Counted from the stretch's first letter, positions 34,239-43,855 are shown. The stretch is 64,000 nucleotides of DNA from Puerhibacterium puerhi (GCF_009846865.1 NZ_WUWN01000014.1:21662-85661), one strand, 5' to 3'. Notes: a model not told the origin generated them from the letters alone. Numbers and translations: made by a program.

Positions 34239-35317
34239 GCGCCGTGCTCGAGGCGCCGGCCGGCGCCCGCCGCCCCGCCGCGACGACGCAGGCGCCGGTC
34301 GCCGAGCCGGTCCTGTCGGTCATCGTGCCCGCCTACAACGCCGAGGCGTACCTCGAGCGCTGCCTCGACTCGCTCGTCGGGGCGGGCCCGGACGTCGAGG
34401 TGCTGGTCGTCGACGACGGGTCCACGGACGGCACCGCCGCGCTCGCCGAGCGCTACGCCGAGGCGCACCCCGGCGCTGTCGAGGTCGTCCGCAAGGCCAA
34501 CGGCGGGCACGGCTCGGCCATCAACGCGGGGCTGGCCCGGGCCCGCGGCCGGTACGTCAAGGTCGTCGACAGCGACGACTGGCTCGACCGGGACGCCTTC
34601 GCCCGGGTGCTGGAGACCCTGCGCGGCTTCGTCACCGGCGGCGACGTCGACCTGCTGGTCAGCAACTACGTGTACGAGAAGGCCGGCAAGCGCCGCAAGA
34701 CCGCCGTGCGGTACCGCAACGCGCTGCCGCGCGAGCGGGTGTTCACCTGGAGCGACACCCGCCGCTTCCGCAAGCGCCAGTACCTGCTGATGCACTCGAT
34801 GATCTACCGCACCGAGCTGCTGCGGGAGTGCGGACTGCGGCTGCCTGAGCACACGTTCTACGTCGACAACCTGTACGCCTTCGAGCCGCTGGCGCGCGTC
34901 CGCACCGCCTACTACCTCGACGTCGACCTGTACCGGTACTTCATCGGCCGCGAGGACCAGTCGGTGCACGAGGCGGTGATGCTGCGCCGGCTCGACCAGC
35001 AGCTGCGGGTCAACTGGCTCATGCTGCGCCACCTGCAGACCACGCCGGTCACTGACCGGCGGCTGCACGCCTACCGGCTGCACTACGCCCGGATCATCTG
35101 CGCCGTCTCCTCGATCCTGCTGATCCGGTCCGGGACCCGCGCGGCGCTGGCGGAGAAGGACCAGCTCTGGCGCGAGCTGCGGCGCGAGGACCCCACCCTG
35201 TACCGCCGGCTGCGCTGGAGCACGCTCGGGCACCTGAGCAACCTGCCCGGCGCCGCGGGGCGCCGGGTCTCGGTGCTGGCCTACCGCGTCGCCCAGCGCG
35301 TGGTCGGGTTCAGCTGA
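34235..35317 (+). CDS. Family 2 glycosyltransferase
   Basis: A 360-aa GT-A-fold glycosyltransferase. Nucleotide-sugar motif LSVIVPAYNAEAYLERCLDS, VVDDGSTDGTAALAERY, HGSAINAGLARARGRYVKVV and the metal-binding VDSDDWLD are all in the first 125 residues. The rest is helical and charged with no obvious membrane segment, matching EpsJ-like enzymes that add a sugar to a lipid carrier or glycan. The GTG start overlaps the GtrA-like stop (GTGA). With the GtrA-like protein it probably makes or modifies the glycan that the two GH3 enzymes remodel; that link is inferred from order only. Confidence 0.9.
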   Translation: MSAVLEAPAGARRPAATTQAPVAEPVLSVIVPAYNAEAYLERCLDSLVGAGPDVEVLVVDDGSTDGTAALAERYAEAHPGAVEVVRKANGGHGSAINAGLARARGRYVKVVDSDDWLDRDAFARVLETLRGFVTGGDVDLLVSNYVYEKAGKRRKTAVRYRNALPRERVFTWSDTRRFRKRQYLLMHSMIYRTELLRECGLRLPEHTFYVDNLYAFEPLARVRTAYYLDVDLYRYFIGREDQSVHEAVMLRRLDQQLRVNWLMLRHLQTTPVTDRRLHAYRLHYARIICAVSSILLIRSGTRAALAEKDQLWRELRREDPTLYRRLRWSTLGHLSNLPGAAGRRVSVLAYRVAQRVVGFS

Positions 35318-35358
35318 CGCACGCCCTCCCCACCCACCCCTACGAGCGAAGGACCGCC

Positions 35359-36324
35359 ATGGCAACCGCCCTCGGGCTCGACGTCGGAGGCACGAAGATC
35401 GCGGCCGGTGTCGTGGACGACGCCGGCCGCGTCCTGGCCTCGGTCCGCCGCCCCAGCCCGACGCACGACTTCGCGGCGGCCCTGGCGGTGATCGACGAGA
35501 TCGTCGAGTCCCTGGGACGCGAGCACGAGGTGAGCGCGATCGGGATCGGCGCGCCCGGGTTCGTCGACAACGACATGTCGACCATCTCGCTGGCGCCCAA
35601 CCTGGGGTGGCGCAACGTCAACCTCGGCGCCGCCGTCGCCGACCGCACGGGCCTGCCGACGGTCGTGGAGAACGACGCCAACGCCGCGGCCTGGGCCGAG
35701 TACCGCTTCGGCGCCGCGCAGGGGCTGGGCTCGGCGGTCATCCTGACCATCGGCACCGGCATCGGCGGCGGCATCCTCGAGGGCGGCCGCCTGGTGCGGG
35801 GCCGCTACGGCTTCGCCGCCGAGGTGGGGCACATCGAGATCAAGGCCGACGGGCGGCGCTGCAGCTGCGGGCTGCGCGGGTGCTGGGAGCGGTACGGCTC
35901 GGGCACCGCGCTGGTGCACGAGGCGCGCGAGCTGGCGACCGTCGCCCCGGCCAACGCCCGGCGCCTGCTGGAGCTGGCCGGCGGTGACGTCCAGCGCATC
36001 GACGGGCCCGTCGTCACCGAGGCGGCGCTGCAGCTGGACCCCACGGCGCTGGAGATCTTCGCGATCGTCGGCACGTGGATCGGCCGCGGCATGGCCCAGC
36101 TGGCCGCCGTCCTCGACCCTGCCGCGTTCGTCCTCGCCGGCGGCGTCGCCGAGGCGGGCGAGATCCTGCGCGCCCCCGCGGTCGCGGCCCTCGAGCAGCG
36201 CCTGACCGCCCGGTCGTTCCGCACGGCCCCGCAGGTGCTGCTCACCGGCCTGTCCGGGCAGGCGGGCATCGTCGGGGCCGCCGACCTGGCCCGGGCCGGG
36301 AGCGCCGCACCCGCGGGGGTCTGA
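35359..36324 (+). CDS. ROK-family glucokinase
   Basis: A 321-aa sugar kinase. ATP motif LGLDVGGTKIAAGVVDD, GAPGFVDND, VENDANAAAWAEYRFGAAQG, GTGIGGGI, GHIEI and the ROK zinc motif CSCGLRGCWE are intact; the catalytic Asp is in ENDAN. It probably phosphorylates glucose released by the adjacent GH3 glycosidases. ATG follows GCGAAGGA. It lies 41 bases after the GT2 stop on the same strand and could be the last gene of that transcript. Confidence 0.9.
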   Translation: MATALGLDVGGTKIAAGVVDDAGRVLASVRRPSPTHDFAAALAVIDEIVESLGREHEVSAIGIGAPGFVDNDMSTISLAPNLGWRNVNLGAAVADRTGLPTVVENDANAAAWAEYRFGAAQGLGSAVILTIGTGIGGGILEGGRLVRGRYGFAAEVGHIEIKADGRRCSCGLRGCWERYGSGTALVHEARELATVAPANARRLLELAGGDVQRIDGPVVTEAALQLDPTALEIFAIVGTWIGRGMAQLAAVLDPAAFVLAGGVAEAGEILRAPAVAALEQRLTARSFRTAPQVLLTGLSGQAGIVGAADLARAGSAAPAGV

Positions 36325-36359
36325 GGGTCGCCGCCGGCGACGGGCCGCCGTGCCGCAAT

Positions 36360-36388
36360 CTTGCGCAAGGGTTGACAGGCTTGCGCAA
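36360..36388 (+). promoter_or_regulatory. LacI operators flanking a -35 box
   Basis: Two copies of TTGCGCAA (36361-36368 and 36381-36388), spaced 20 bases (about two helix turns), flank TTGACA (36372-36377), a consensus -35 element; a weak -10 (CAAGGT at 36396-36401) sits 18 bases further. Both octamers are self-complementary with central CG, as LacI-family operators are. This fits autoregulated repression of the operon that begins with the LacI gene at 36434. Confidence 0.75.
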
Positions 36389-36433
36389 AAGACGGCAAGG
36401 TGTGTCGGTCGTCACTGGAGACCGGAGGACACC

Positions 36434-37456
36434 GTGGTTCCCACCCTCACCGAGGTCGCTCAGCGCGCGGGCGTCTCGCTCTCGACCGCGTCGCGCGCCT
36501 TCAGCGAACCGGACCGCATCTCGCGCGAGGCGCTCGACCGCGTCGTGCAGGCCGCTGACGAGCTCGGCTACGTCGCCTCCAGCCCGCGCCGCGGGCGCGG
36601 GGGCAACCGGCCCACCCGCTCGACGACCGTCGCGATGGTGGTGCCCGACCTCGCCAACCCCGTGATCGCCCAGTTCGTCAAGGCGGCGCAGGCCCACGGG
36701 TGGTACCGGCGCCAGACGCTGGTGCTCGCCGACACCGACGGCAGCCCGGACCGGGAGCGCGAGGTGATCGGCGAGCTGCAGGGCCGCGTGGACGGGTTCA
36801 TCGCCTGCGCCCCGCGCCTGCCGGCGCACGACATCCGCGAGCTGTGCGGCGCGGTCCCCCTGGTGCTGTTCAACCGGGACTCCGACGAGGTCCCCAGCGT
36901 GCTGACCGACGCCGAGCACGGGCTGCGGCAGGCGCTGGAGTACCTGCGGGTCCTCGGCCACGAGCACGTGGCCTACGTGCAGGGCAGCCAGTACTCGTGG
37001 TCGAACACCCAGCGCGTGGCCGCGATGCGGCGGCTGTGCGAGGAGAACGACCTCGCGCTCACGCTCGTGCCGTGGCAGGCGGAGTCGATCGCGGGCGGCA
37101 ACGCCGCCGCCGCGAGCGTCGTGGCCAGCGGCGCCACGGCGGTCATCGGGCACAACGACCTCGTCGCGGTGGGCCTCGTCCAGGGGGCCGCGCAGCTCGG
37201 CCTCGCCGTGCCGGACGACCTGAGCGTCGTGGGCATCGACGACACGTCGATGGCCCAGGTCGCCACGCCCGCGCTGACCAGCATCCAGGTCCCGGCGTCT
37301 CGCGCCGGCGTGCTGAGCATCGACATGCTGCACCGCGCCATGTCCGGCGAGGAGCCGGACGAGACGGCCCCCGCCACCGTCCACCTGCCCACCCAGCTGG
37401 TGGTCCGCCGGTCGACCGGGCCGGTCTCGGGCTGGACGCCCGGAGGCGGGCGATGA
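36434..37456 (+). CDS. LacI-family regulator of uronate/aldonate operon
   Basis: A 340-aa repressor. Helix-turn-helix at residues 4-23 ([20 protein letters not shown]), hinge, then sensor domain ([79 protein letters not shown]). The GTG start has GGAGG upstream. It heads an operon of sugar-acid enzymes and overlaps the next gene by 4 bases. The paired TTGCGCAA octamers just upstream are its likely operators. Effector probably a uronate or aldonate, inferred from the operon. Confidence 0.93.
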   Translation: MVPTLTEVAQRAGVSLSTASRAFSEPDRISREALDRVVQAADELGYVASSPRRGRGGNRPTRSTTVAMVVPDLANPVIAQFVKAAQAHGWYRRQTLVLADTDGSPDREREVIGELQGRVDGFIACAPRLPAHDIRELCGAVPLVLFNRDSDEVPSVLTDAEHGLRQALEYLRVLGHEHVAYVQGSQYSWSNTQRVAAMRRLCEENDLALTLVPWQAESIAGGNAAAASVVASGATAVIGHNDLVAVGLVQGAAQLGLAVPDDLSVVGIDDTSMAQVATPALTSIQVPASRAGVLSIDMLHRAMSGEEPDETAPATVHLPTQLVVRRSTGPVSGWTPGGGR

Positions 37457-38460
37457 GCGCGCTCACGGTCGTGGTCACCGACGCCAACCTCGTGCCCCTG
37501 CGCGACGAGCTCGAGCGCCTGCTGCCGGCCGGCACCGACGTCGTCTGGGCGCCCGGCCGGAGCGGCGCCGAGCTGGCCCCGCTCCTGCGCGGTGCCGACG
37601 TGCTCGTCGGCCCGGAGCTGACGCCCGAGGCCGCCGCGGGCGCCGACGCGCTGCGGCTCGTGCACGTGGCCGGCATGGGCGTCGACCGGGTGGACCCCGC
37701 GGCGGTGCCGCCGGGAGCCGCGGTCGCCACGACCGCCCACCACGAGCGCTCGATCGCCGAGTACGTCGTCTGGGCGGTGGCCGGGCTGCGCCGCGAGCTG
37801 CCGCAGGCGGACGCAGCGCTGCGCCGGGGGCGGTGGCGCTCGTCGGTGTACGACGCCGCGATGCCGCAGGCCGAGACCCTGGGCACCGCGCAGGTGGGGT
37901 TCCTCGGCTTCGGCAACATCGGGACCGCCGCGTGGGAGTACCTGCGCGTGTTCGGCGCCCAGGGGCGCGCCGTCACCGGCAGCGGGCGCGTCGACGCCCG
38001 GGCGGCCGGCCTGGCGTGGGCCGGCGGGCCCGACGACCTGCTGCGCCTCGCCGAGGAGTCCGACGTGCTCGTCGTCAGCGTGCCGCTCGACCGGCGCACC
38101 CGCGGTCTCGTCGGCGAGCGCGAGCTCGCGGCGCTCGGGCCGCGCGGCGTGCTGGTCAACGTGGCCCGCGGGCCCGTCGTCGACGAGAGGGCGCTGTTCC
38201 GGGCCCTCGCGGAGCACACCATCCAGGGCGCGGCGATCGACGTCTGGTACTCGTACCCCGGGCCGGACGGGCGGGCGGCCCCCGCGAGCGAGCCGTTCCA
38301 CACGCTCGACAACGTCCTCATGACGCCGCACCTGTCCGGCGTCACCCGGCAGACCTTCCTCGGCCGCGTGCGCGACGTCGCGGCCAACGTCGACGCGCTC
38401 GCCCAGGGGCGGCCGCTGGAGCGGACGGTCCCGATCGAGACCCAGGAGCCCGTGGCATGA
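37453..38460 (+). CDS. D-isomer-specific 2-hydroxyacid dehydrogenase
   Basis: A 335-aa NAD(P)-dependent enzyme. Dinucleotide motif [20 protein letters not shown] at residues ~152-171, catalytic-region Arg in [17 protein letters not shown], and His in [10 protein letters not shown] are present. The substrate-binding domain begins with [18 protein letters not shown]. In sugar-acid operons such enzymes often reduce 2-keto-aldonates or act on hydroxypyruvate-like products. Start and stop overlap both neighbours by 4 bases (ATGA), so it is an integral operon member. Confidence 0.88.
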   Translation: MSALTVVVTDANLVPLRDELERLLPAGTDVVWAPGRSGAELAPLLRGADVLVGPELTPEAAAGADALRLVHVAGMGVDRVDPAAVPPGAAVATTAHHERSIAEYVVWAVAGLRRELPQADAALRRGRWRSSVYDAAMPQAETLGTAQVGFLGFGNIGTAAWEYLRVFGAQGRAVTGSGRVDARAAGLAWAGGPDDLLRLAEESDVLVVSVPLDRRTRGLVGERELAALGPRGVLVNVARGPVVDERALFRALAEHTIQGAAIDVWYSYPGPDGRAAPASEPFHTLDNVLMTPHLSGVTRQTFLGRVRDVAANVDALAQGRPLERTVPIETQEPVA

Positions 38461-39674
38461 CCGACACGATCGTCGGGGCGGAGGTCTTCCTCACCAGCCC
38501 CGGCCGCAACTACGTGACCCTGCGGATCACCACCGCGGACGGCGTCGTCGGGCACGGCGACGCCACGGTCAACGGCCGCGAGCTGGCGGTCGCCTCCTAC
38601 CTGCGCGACCACGTGGCGCCCCTGCTCGTGGGCCGCGACCCGGCCCGCATCGAGGACACGTGGCAGTACCTGTACCGCGGTGCCTACTGGCGGCGCGGCC
38701 CGATCACGATGGCGGCGATCGGCGCCGTCGACGTGGCCCTGTGGGACATCCTCGCCAAGCGTGCCGGCCAGCCCCTCTACCAGCTGCTCGGCGGCGCCGT
38801 GCGCGACCGGGTCCTGACCTACACCCACGCGTCCGCGTGGGACACGTCGGCGCTGCTCGACGCCGTCGACGCCCGGCGCGAGCAGGGCTTCCGGGCGGTG
38901 CGCGCGCAGTTCGGCGTCCCCGGGCTGCCCACCGTCTACGGCGTGCACAAGGACGTCGCGGCGTACGAGCCCGCCGCCCGCGGGGCCGCGCCCGCGGAGG
39001 AGCGCTGGGACACCTCGGCCTACCTGCGGCACGCCCCCGCCGCGCTGGCGGCCGTGCGCGACCACGTCGGGCACGAGCTCGAGCTGCTGCACGACGCCCA
39101 CCACCGCCTCACGCCGCAGCAGGCGGCGCGGCTGGGCAAGGCGCTGGAGCCGGTCGACCTGTACTGGCTGGAGGACGTCACGCCCGCCGAGAACCAGGAG
39201 GCGCTGCGCCTGGTGCGCCAGCACACCACCACCCCGCTGGCGATCGGCGAGGTGTTCAACACCGTCTTCGACCTGCACCACCTGGTCACCGAGCAGCTCG
39301 TCGACTTCGTCCGCGTCGCCGTCGTGCACGCCGGCGGGGTCAGCCACCTGCGCAAGATCTTCGCGCTCGCGGAGGCCTTCCAGGTCCGGGGCGCCCCCCA
39401 CGGGCCCTCGGACGTGTCGCCCGTGTCCTTCGGCGCGAGCGTCCACCTGGGGATGTCCACGCACAACTTCGCCATCCAGGAGTACATGGGCTACGCCGAC
39501 CTCGTCCACGAGGTGTTCCCGCACGCCTGGAGCTACGCCGACGGCTACCTGCACCCCGGGCAGGAGCCCGGCGTCGGCGTCGGGTTCGACGAGCGGCTCG
39601 CCGCGCGGTACCCCTACGACCCCGCCTACCTGCCGGTCGCCCGCCGGCTCGACGGCACCCTGACGGACTGGTGA
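38457..39674 (+). CDS. Mannonate dehydratase-like enolase-superfamily enzyme (ManD/RspA)
   Basis: A 405-aa enzyme of the mannonate dehydratase subgroup. N-terminal capping domain ([39 protein letters not shown]), then barrel motifs: metal ligands Asp in [10 protein letters not shown], Glu in YWLEDVTP and Glu in AIGEVFN, with the catalytic His of [11 protein letters not shown]. Both D-mannonate- and D-gluconate-active forms and near-inactive RspA forms share this pattern. The next gene encodes a fructuronate-reductase-type enzyme, which favours D-mannonate to 2-keto-3-deoxygluconate. ATG overlaps the previous stop. Confidence 0.88.
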   Translation: MTDTIVGAEVFLTSPGRNYVTLRITTADGVVGHGDATVNGRELAVASYLRDHVAPLLVGRDPARIEDTWQYLYRGAYWRRGPITMAAIGAVDVALWDILAKRAGQPLYQLLGGAVRDRVLTYTHASAWDTSALLDAVDARREQGFRAVRAQFGVPGLPTVYGVHKDVAAYEPAARGAAPAEERWDTSAYLRHAPAALAAVRDHVGHELELLHDAHHRLTPQQAARLGKALEPVDLYWLEDVTPAENQEALRLVRQHTTTPLAIGEVFNTVFDLHHLVTEQLVDFVRVAVVHAGGVSHLRKIFALAEAFQVRGAPHGPSDVSPVSFGASVHLGMSTHNFAIQEYMGYADLVHEVFPHAWSYADGYLHPGQEPGVGVGFDERLAARYPYDPAYLPVARRLDGTLTDW

Positions 39675-39678
39675 CCCG

Positions 39679-41196
39679 ATGACGACGACGACCGCCGCCA
39701 CCCGGCCCCTCGGCCGCGCCGCGCTCGCGGGCAGCGCCGACCTGCTGACCGGCCCGCCGCCCGGGCGCACGGGCATCGTGCACCTCGGGCTGGGCAACTT
39801 CCACCGCGCCCACCAGGCCGTGTACACGGCCGTGGCCCAGGGCGCCGAGCCCGGCGACTGGGGCATCCTCGGCGTGGCCAACCGCTCGCGCACGGTGGTG
39901 GACGCGCTGCGCGCGCAGGACCACCTCTACTCGGTGCTGCAGCTGTCGCCGGAGGGCTCCCGGGTCAGCGTCCCCGGGGTCCACACCGGGACGCTCGTCG
40001 CGGCCGAGGACCCGCACGCGGTGGTCGCCGCGATCGCCGACCCCGCGGTGCGCGTGGTGACGCTGACCGTCACCGAGCACGGCTACCGGATCGCGCCCCG
40101 CACGGGGCGCCTCGACCTCGACGCCGACGACGTGCGCCACGACGTGCGCGGCGGGGCGCCGCGCACGACGGTCGGCCAGGTCGCGCGGGCCCTCGAGCGG
40201 CGCGCGCTGTCCCACGCGGCGCCGCTGACGGTGCTGTCGTGCGACAACGTGCAGGCCAACGGCGCCACCACCCGCGGCCTGGTGCTCGACTTCCTCGCGG
40301 CCGCCGGTGCCCACCCCGACGTCGTCGACTGGGTCGAGCGGACGGTGACCTTCCCCAACACGATGGTCGACCGCATCGTCCCCGCGAGCGCGCCGCGGTA
40401 CGCGGCCGAGGTGCGGCGCCTGACCGGCCTGGACGACCGCGCTCCGGTGCCCGCCGAGCCCTTCAGCATGTGGGTGGTCGAGGACCGCTTCGCCGCCGGA
40501 CGCCCGGCGTGGGAGCGCGCCGGAGCCGTCTTCAGCGACGAGGTGGACGCGTACGAGCTGGTCAAGCTGCGCCTGCTGAACGGCACGCACTCGCTCATCG
40601 CCTACCTGGGCGCCCTGGACGGCCGCGCGACGATCCCGGACTCGCGGGCCCAGGACTTCGTCGAGCAGGCGGCGCGCGCCGTGATCGCCGACGAGTACCT
40701 GCCCAGCATCGAGCTGCCGTCCGGCTTCGACCCCGAGGCCTACGTCGACGAGCTCTTCGCGCGCTGGTCGAACTCCGCGCTCGGGCACCGGACGAGCCAG
40801 GTCGGCTCCGACGGCTCCGTCAAGCTGCCCCAGCGCGTCCCCGAGCCGGCGACCCGGCTGCTCGACCGCGGCGTCGTCCCGCAGCACCTGGCGCTCACGG
40901 TCGCTGCGTGGCTCTGCTGCGTCGCGCCGCCCGACGGCTTCGACCCCGGCCCGCACGCGCGGGCCATGGCCGACCCGGCGGCGCCGCGGCTCGCCGCGCT
41001 GGCGCGCGAGGCCGGCACGGCCCGCGATCTCGTCGAGGCGGTGTTCCGCCACGGCGGCGTCTTCGGCGCCGACCTGGCCGAGCGCCCGGACCTGCTGGCC
41101 CGGGTCGCCGAGTACGTCGACCTGATCACCACCCACGGCCCGCGGGAGGCCGCGGCGGAGGCCGCACGCTCCCGCGCCGCCGCCCGCGAGGCCTGA
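39679..41196 (+). CDS. uxuB: Mannitol dehydrogenase family protein, probable fructuronate reductase
   Basis: A 505-aa polyol/uronate NAD-dependent oxidoreductase of the long-chain mannitol dehydrogenase family. IVHLGLGNFHRAHQAVYTA is the nucleotide-binding start; LTVTEHGYR, VLSCDNVQANG, VTFPNTMVDRIVP and the catalytic Lys region ELVKLRLLNGTHSLIAY are typical. The position directly after a mannonate dehydratase-like gene suggests D-fructuronate to D-mannonate (UxuB) rather than mannitol oxidation. The ATG lies 4 bases after the preceding stop. A KDG kinase gene is absent from this operon. Confidence 0.88.
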   Translation: MTTTTAATRPLGRAALAGSADLLTGPPPGRTGIVHLGLGNFHRAHQAVYTAVAQGAEPGDWGILGVANRSRTVVDALRAQDHLYSVLQLSPEGSRVSVPGVHTGTLVAAEDPHAVVAAIADPAVRVVTLTVTEHGYRIAPRTGRLDLDADDVRHDVRGGAPRTTVGQVARALERRALSHAAPLTVLSCDNVQANGATTRGLVLDFLAAAGAHPDVVDWVERTVTFPNTMVDRIVPASAPRYAAEVRRLTGLDDRAPVPAEPFSMWVVEDRFAAGRPAWERAGAVFSDEVDAYELVKLRLLNGTHSLIAYLGALDGRATIPDSRAQDFVEQAARAVIADEYLPSIELPSGFDPEAYVDELFARWSNSALGHRTSQVGSDGSVKLPQRVPEPATRLLDRGVVPQHLALTVAAWLCCVAPPDGFDPGPHARAMADPAAPRLAALAREAGTARDLVEAVFRHGGVFGADLAERPDLLARVAEYVDLITTHGPREAAAEAARSRAAAREA

Positions 41197-41327
41197 CCGC
41201 CGACCGGACGCACGCGCACGGCCGGCCGACCGCCGGCCCGGGCGACGACGCCCGCACGACCCGCAGTGGTCGTCACGACGAAGTGACCCGCTCCCGGCGA
41301 CGGGAGCCTGACCGGAGGAGCCAGCAC

Positions 41328-42710
41328 ATGGACCCCGCAACCACCGCGACGCCCACCGAGGCGCGCACCCGCGCCCCACGCCCCGACGCGCAGCCCGAGC
41401 CCCGGGAGGTCCGGCGCGCCGCCATGGCCGGCCTCGTCGGGACGGCGCTGGAGAACTACGACTTCGTGCTCTACGGCACGGCCTCGGCGCTCGTGTTCAG
41501 CGAGCTGTTCTTCCCGAACATCTCGCCGGCGGCCGGCATCCTGGCCAGCTTCAGCGCCTACGCCGTCGGGTTCTGCGCCCGACCGCTCGGCGGCTTCTTC
41601 TTCTCGCGCTACGGCGACCGCATCGGACGCAAGTGGGTCCTCGTGGCGACCCTGTTCCTCATGGGCGTCTCCACGCTGGCGATCGGCCTGCTGCCCACGT
41701 ACCACCAGGCCGGCCTGCTGGCACCGGCGCTGCTGGTGCTGTGCCGCTTCGGCCAGGGCTTCGGCGCCGGCGCCGAGCAGTCGGGCGGTGCCACGCTGCT
41801 GACCGAGACGGCGCCGCGGGGCAAGCGCGGACGCCTCGCGTCGTTCGTCATGGTCGGGGCCGCCCTCGGCACGGTGCTCGGCGCCGGCGCCTGGGCGCTC
41901 GTGCAGCTGCTGCCCGAGGACGACCTCATGAGCTGGGGCTGGCGCGTCGTGTTCCTGTCCAGCATCCTCGTCACCGCCTCGGCGTACGTGTTCCGGCGCA
42001 AGCTCACCGACACGCCGGTCTTCCGCGAGGCCAAGGAGCAGCGCCACACCTCCAGCGCGCCGGTGCGCGAGGTCTTCCGCAACGGCCGCAGGCCGCTGCT
42101 GATGGTCACGTTCATGACCGTGGGGCTGAGCGTGCAGTCGTACACCTACCAGGTGTTCATGGCCTCCTACCTCAAGGAGGACGTGGCGATCGACGCCTCC
42201 GCGGTGCCCCAGATCCTGCTCGTCGGCGCGATCTTCGGCGGCATCGGCGCGTTCCTCTTCGGCCGCCTGTCCGACCGGTTCGGGCGCAGGCCGGTGTTCA
42301 TCGCCATCGCCGCCGTCCTGCTGGTGCTGCCGTACCCGACGTTCATGGCGCTCAGCTCGGGCAACCTCGCCCTGATCTACCTCGTGATGATCGTGGGCTT
42401 CATGCTGGCCTGCCAGGGCGGCGTCGCCGTCACGATGAGCTACTTCCCGGAGCTGTTCGGGTCGCGGTACCGCTACGCCGGCGTCACGCTCGGGCGGGAG
42501 TTCGCGGCGGTGCTCGGCGGTGGCTTCGCGCCGCTGCTCGCCGCCGCCCTGGTGACGGCGTTCTCCGGCTCGTGGCTGCCCGTCGCCGTCTACATGACCC
42601 TGGCGATGGTGCTCGCGCTCGTCGCCGCGCTGACGGCGCCCGAGACGCGCGACCGCGACCTGACGGTCCCGGAGAACGCCACCGACGAGCGCGCGGCCGC
42701 CGCGCGCTGA
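41328..42710 (+). CDS. MHS-family MFS transporter (metabolite:H+ symporter)
   Basis: A 460-aa major facilitator of the metabolite:H+ symporter type (relatives of ShiA, KgtP and ProP). Seen: GTALENYDFVLYGTASALVF in helix 1, ARPLGGFFFSRYGDRIGRKW between helices 2 and 3, and GRLSDRFGRRPVF in the second half. GGAGGAG precedes ATG by seven to eight bases. The 131-base gap before it contains a small CTCCCG-GCGA-CGGGAG hairpin (41291-41306). It presumably imports the sugar acid used by this operon. Confidence 0.9.
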   Translation: MDPATTATPTEARTRAPRPDAQPEPREVRRAAMAGLVGTALENYDFVLYGTASALVFSELFFPNISPAAGILASFSAYAVGFCARPLGGFFFSRYGDRIGRKWVLVATLFLMGVSTLAIGLLPTYHQAGLLAPALLVLCRFGQGFGAGAEQSGGATLLTETAPRGKRGRLASFVMVGAALGTVLGAGAWALVQLLPEDDLMSWGWRVVFLSSILVTASAYVFRRKLTDTPVFREAKEQRHTSSAPVREVFRNGRRPLLMVTFMTVGLSVQSYTYQVFMASYLKEDVAIDASAVPQILLVGAIFGGIGAFLFGRLSDRFGRRPVFIAIAAVLLVLPYPTFMALSSGNLALIYLVMIVGFMLACQGGVAVTMSYFPELFGSRYRYAGVTLGREFAAVLGGGFAPLLAAALVTAFSGSWLPVAVYMTLAMVLALVAALTAPETRDRDLTVPENATDERAAAAR

Positions 42711-42747
42711 GCACGACCGGCTGAGCACGACCGAGAGAGGCTGCACG

Positions 42748-43821
42748 ATGACCAGCTCCACCACCGCCCCCGTCCCGACCCCCGCGCCGCCGGGCGACCC
42801 GGTGCTCGCCGTCGTCGCCCACGGGGCCGGCGACCTGCGGGTCGAGCGGCAGCCGGCCCCGCGGCCCCGCGAGGACGAGGCGCTGGTGCGCATCGCGTAC
42901 GGCGGCATCTGCGGCTCGGACCTGCACTACTGGCGGCACGGCGCGGCCGGGGAGTCGGTGCTCCGGGCGCCGATGCGGCTCGGGCACGAGGTCGCGGGCA
43001 CGGTCGTCGCGGCGGCGCGCGACGGGTCCGGTCCGGCGGCCGGGGCCCGGGTCGCCGTCCACCCGGCGACCCGGGGCACCGCGCCCGGCCGCTACCCGCA
43101 CGAGCGGCCCAACATCTCGCCGGGCGCCACGTACCTCGGCAGCGCCGCGACGTACCCGCACTCCGACGGCGCGTTCGCGTCGCTCGTCGCGGTGCCGTCC
43201 CGGCTGCTGCGGGCGCTGCCGGCGGGGCTCGACCTGCGGACCGCCGCGCTGGCCGAGCCGGCCGCCGTCGCCTGGCATGCGGTGGACCGGGCGGGCGACG
43301 TGCGCGGCCGGGTGGCGCTCGTGGTGGGGGCGGGGCCGATCGGTGCGCTCGCGGTGAGCGTGCTGCGCCACCACGGCGCCGCGCGCGTCGTCGCCGTCGA
43401 CGTGCACGAGCACCCGCGCGACGTCGCGCGGGCGCTCGGCGCCGACGAGACCCTCGCGGCCGCCGACGCCGAGGCGATCGCCGCGGTGGAGGCGGACGTC
43501 GTGCTCGAGTGCTCGGGCTCGACGCCCGGGCTGGAGTCGGCGGTGCGCGGCGCCGCGCGCGGCGGCACGCTCGTCCTGGTCGGCCTCATGCCGAGCGGGC
43601 CGCAGCCGGCGCTGCTCTCCCTCGTCGTGACCCGCGAGCTCGACGTGCGGGGCTCGTTCCGGTTCAACGAGGAGTTGGACCAGGTGCTCGAGGCGATGGC
43701 CGACGGCACCCTCGTCGTCGACCCCGTCGTCAGCCACGAGCTGCCCGCCGAGCAGGCGCTCGAGGCGTTCGCCGTCGCGGCGGACCCGTCGCGCTCGTCG
43801 AAGGTGCTCCTGCGCTTCTAG
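42748..43821 (+). CDS. L-idonate 5-dehydrogenase-like MDR enzyme
   Basis: A 357-aa zinc-type medium-chain dehydrogenase. Catalytic-zinc motifs ICGSDLHYW and LGHEV and the Rossmann motif LVVGAGPIGALAVSVL are present. YLGSAATYPHSDGAF matches the segment of idonate dehydrogenases. The usual four-Cys structural-zinc lobe is missing: the region reads ATRGTAPGRYPHERPN with no Cys. It ends the sugar-acid operon, so oxidation of L-idonate or a related aldonate to a 5-keto form is plausible. GAGAGG precedes the ATG. A 13-bp direct repeat (CTGAGCACGACCG, twice, period 14) lies between this gene and the transporter. Confidence 0.83.
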   Translation: MTSSTTAPVPTPAPPGDPVLAVVAHGAGDLRVERQPAPRPREDEALVRIAYGGICGSDLHYWRHGAAGESVLRAPMRLGHEVAGTVVAAARDGSGPAAGARVAVHPATRGTAPGRYPHERPNISPGATYLGSAATYPHSDGAFASLVAVPSRLLRALPAGLDLRTAALAEPAAVAWHAVDRAGDVRGRVALVVGAGPIGALAVSVLRHHGAARVVAVDVHEHPRDVARALGADETLAAADAEAIAAVEADVVLECSGSTPGLESAVRGAARGGTLVLVGLMPSGPQPALLSLVVTRELDVRGSFRFNEELDQVLEAMADGTLVVDPVVSHELPAEQALEAFAVAADPSRSSKVLLRF

Positions 43822-43855
43822 GCCGGGCGCCGTGCACCCGGGCGGAAGACCCGGT

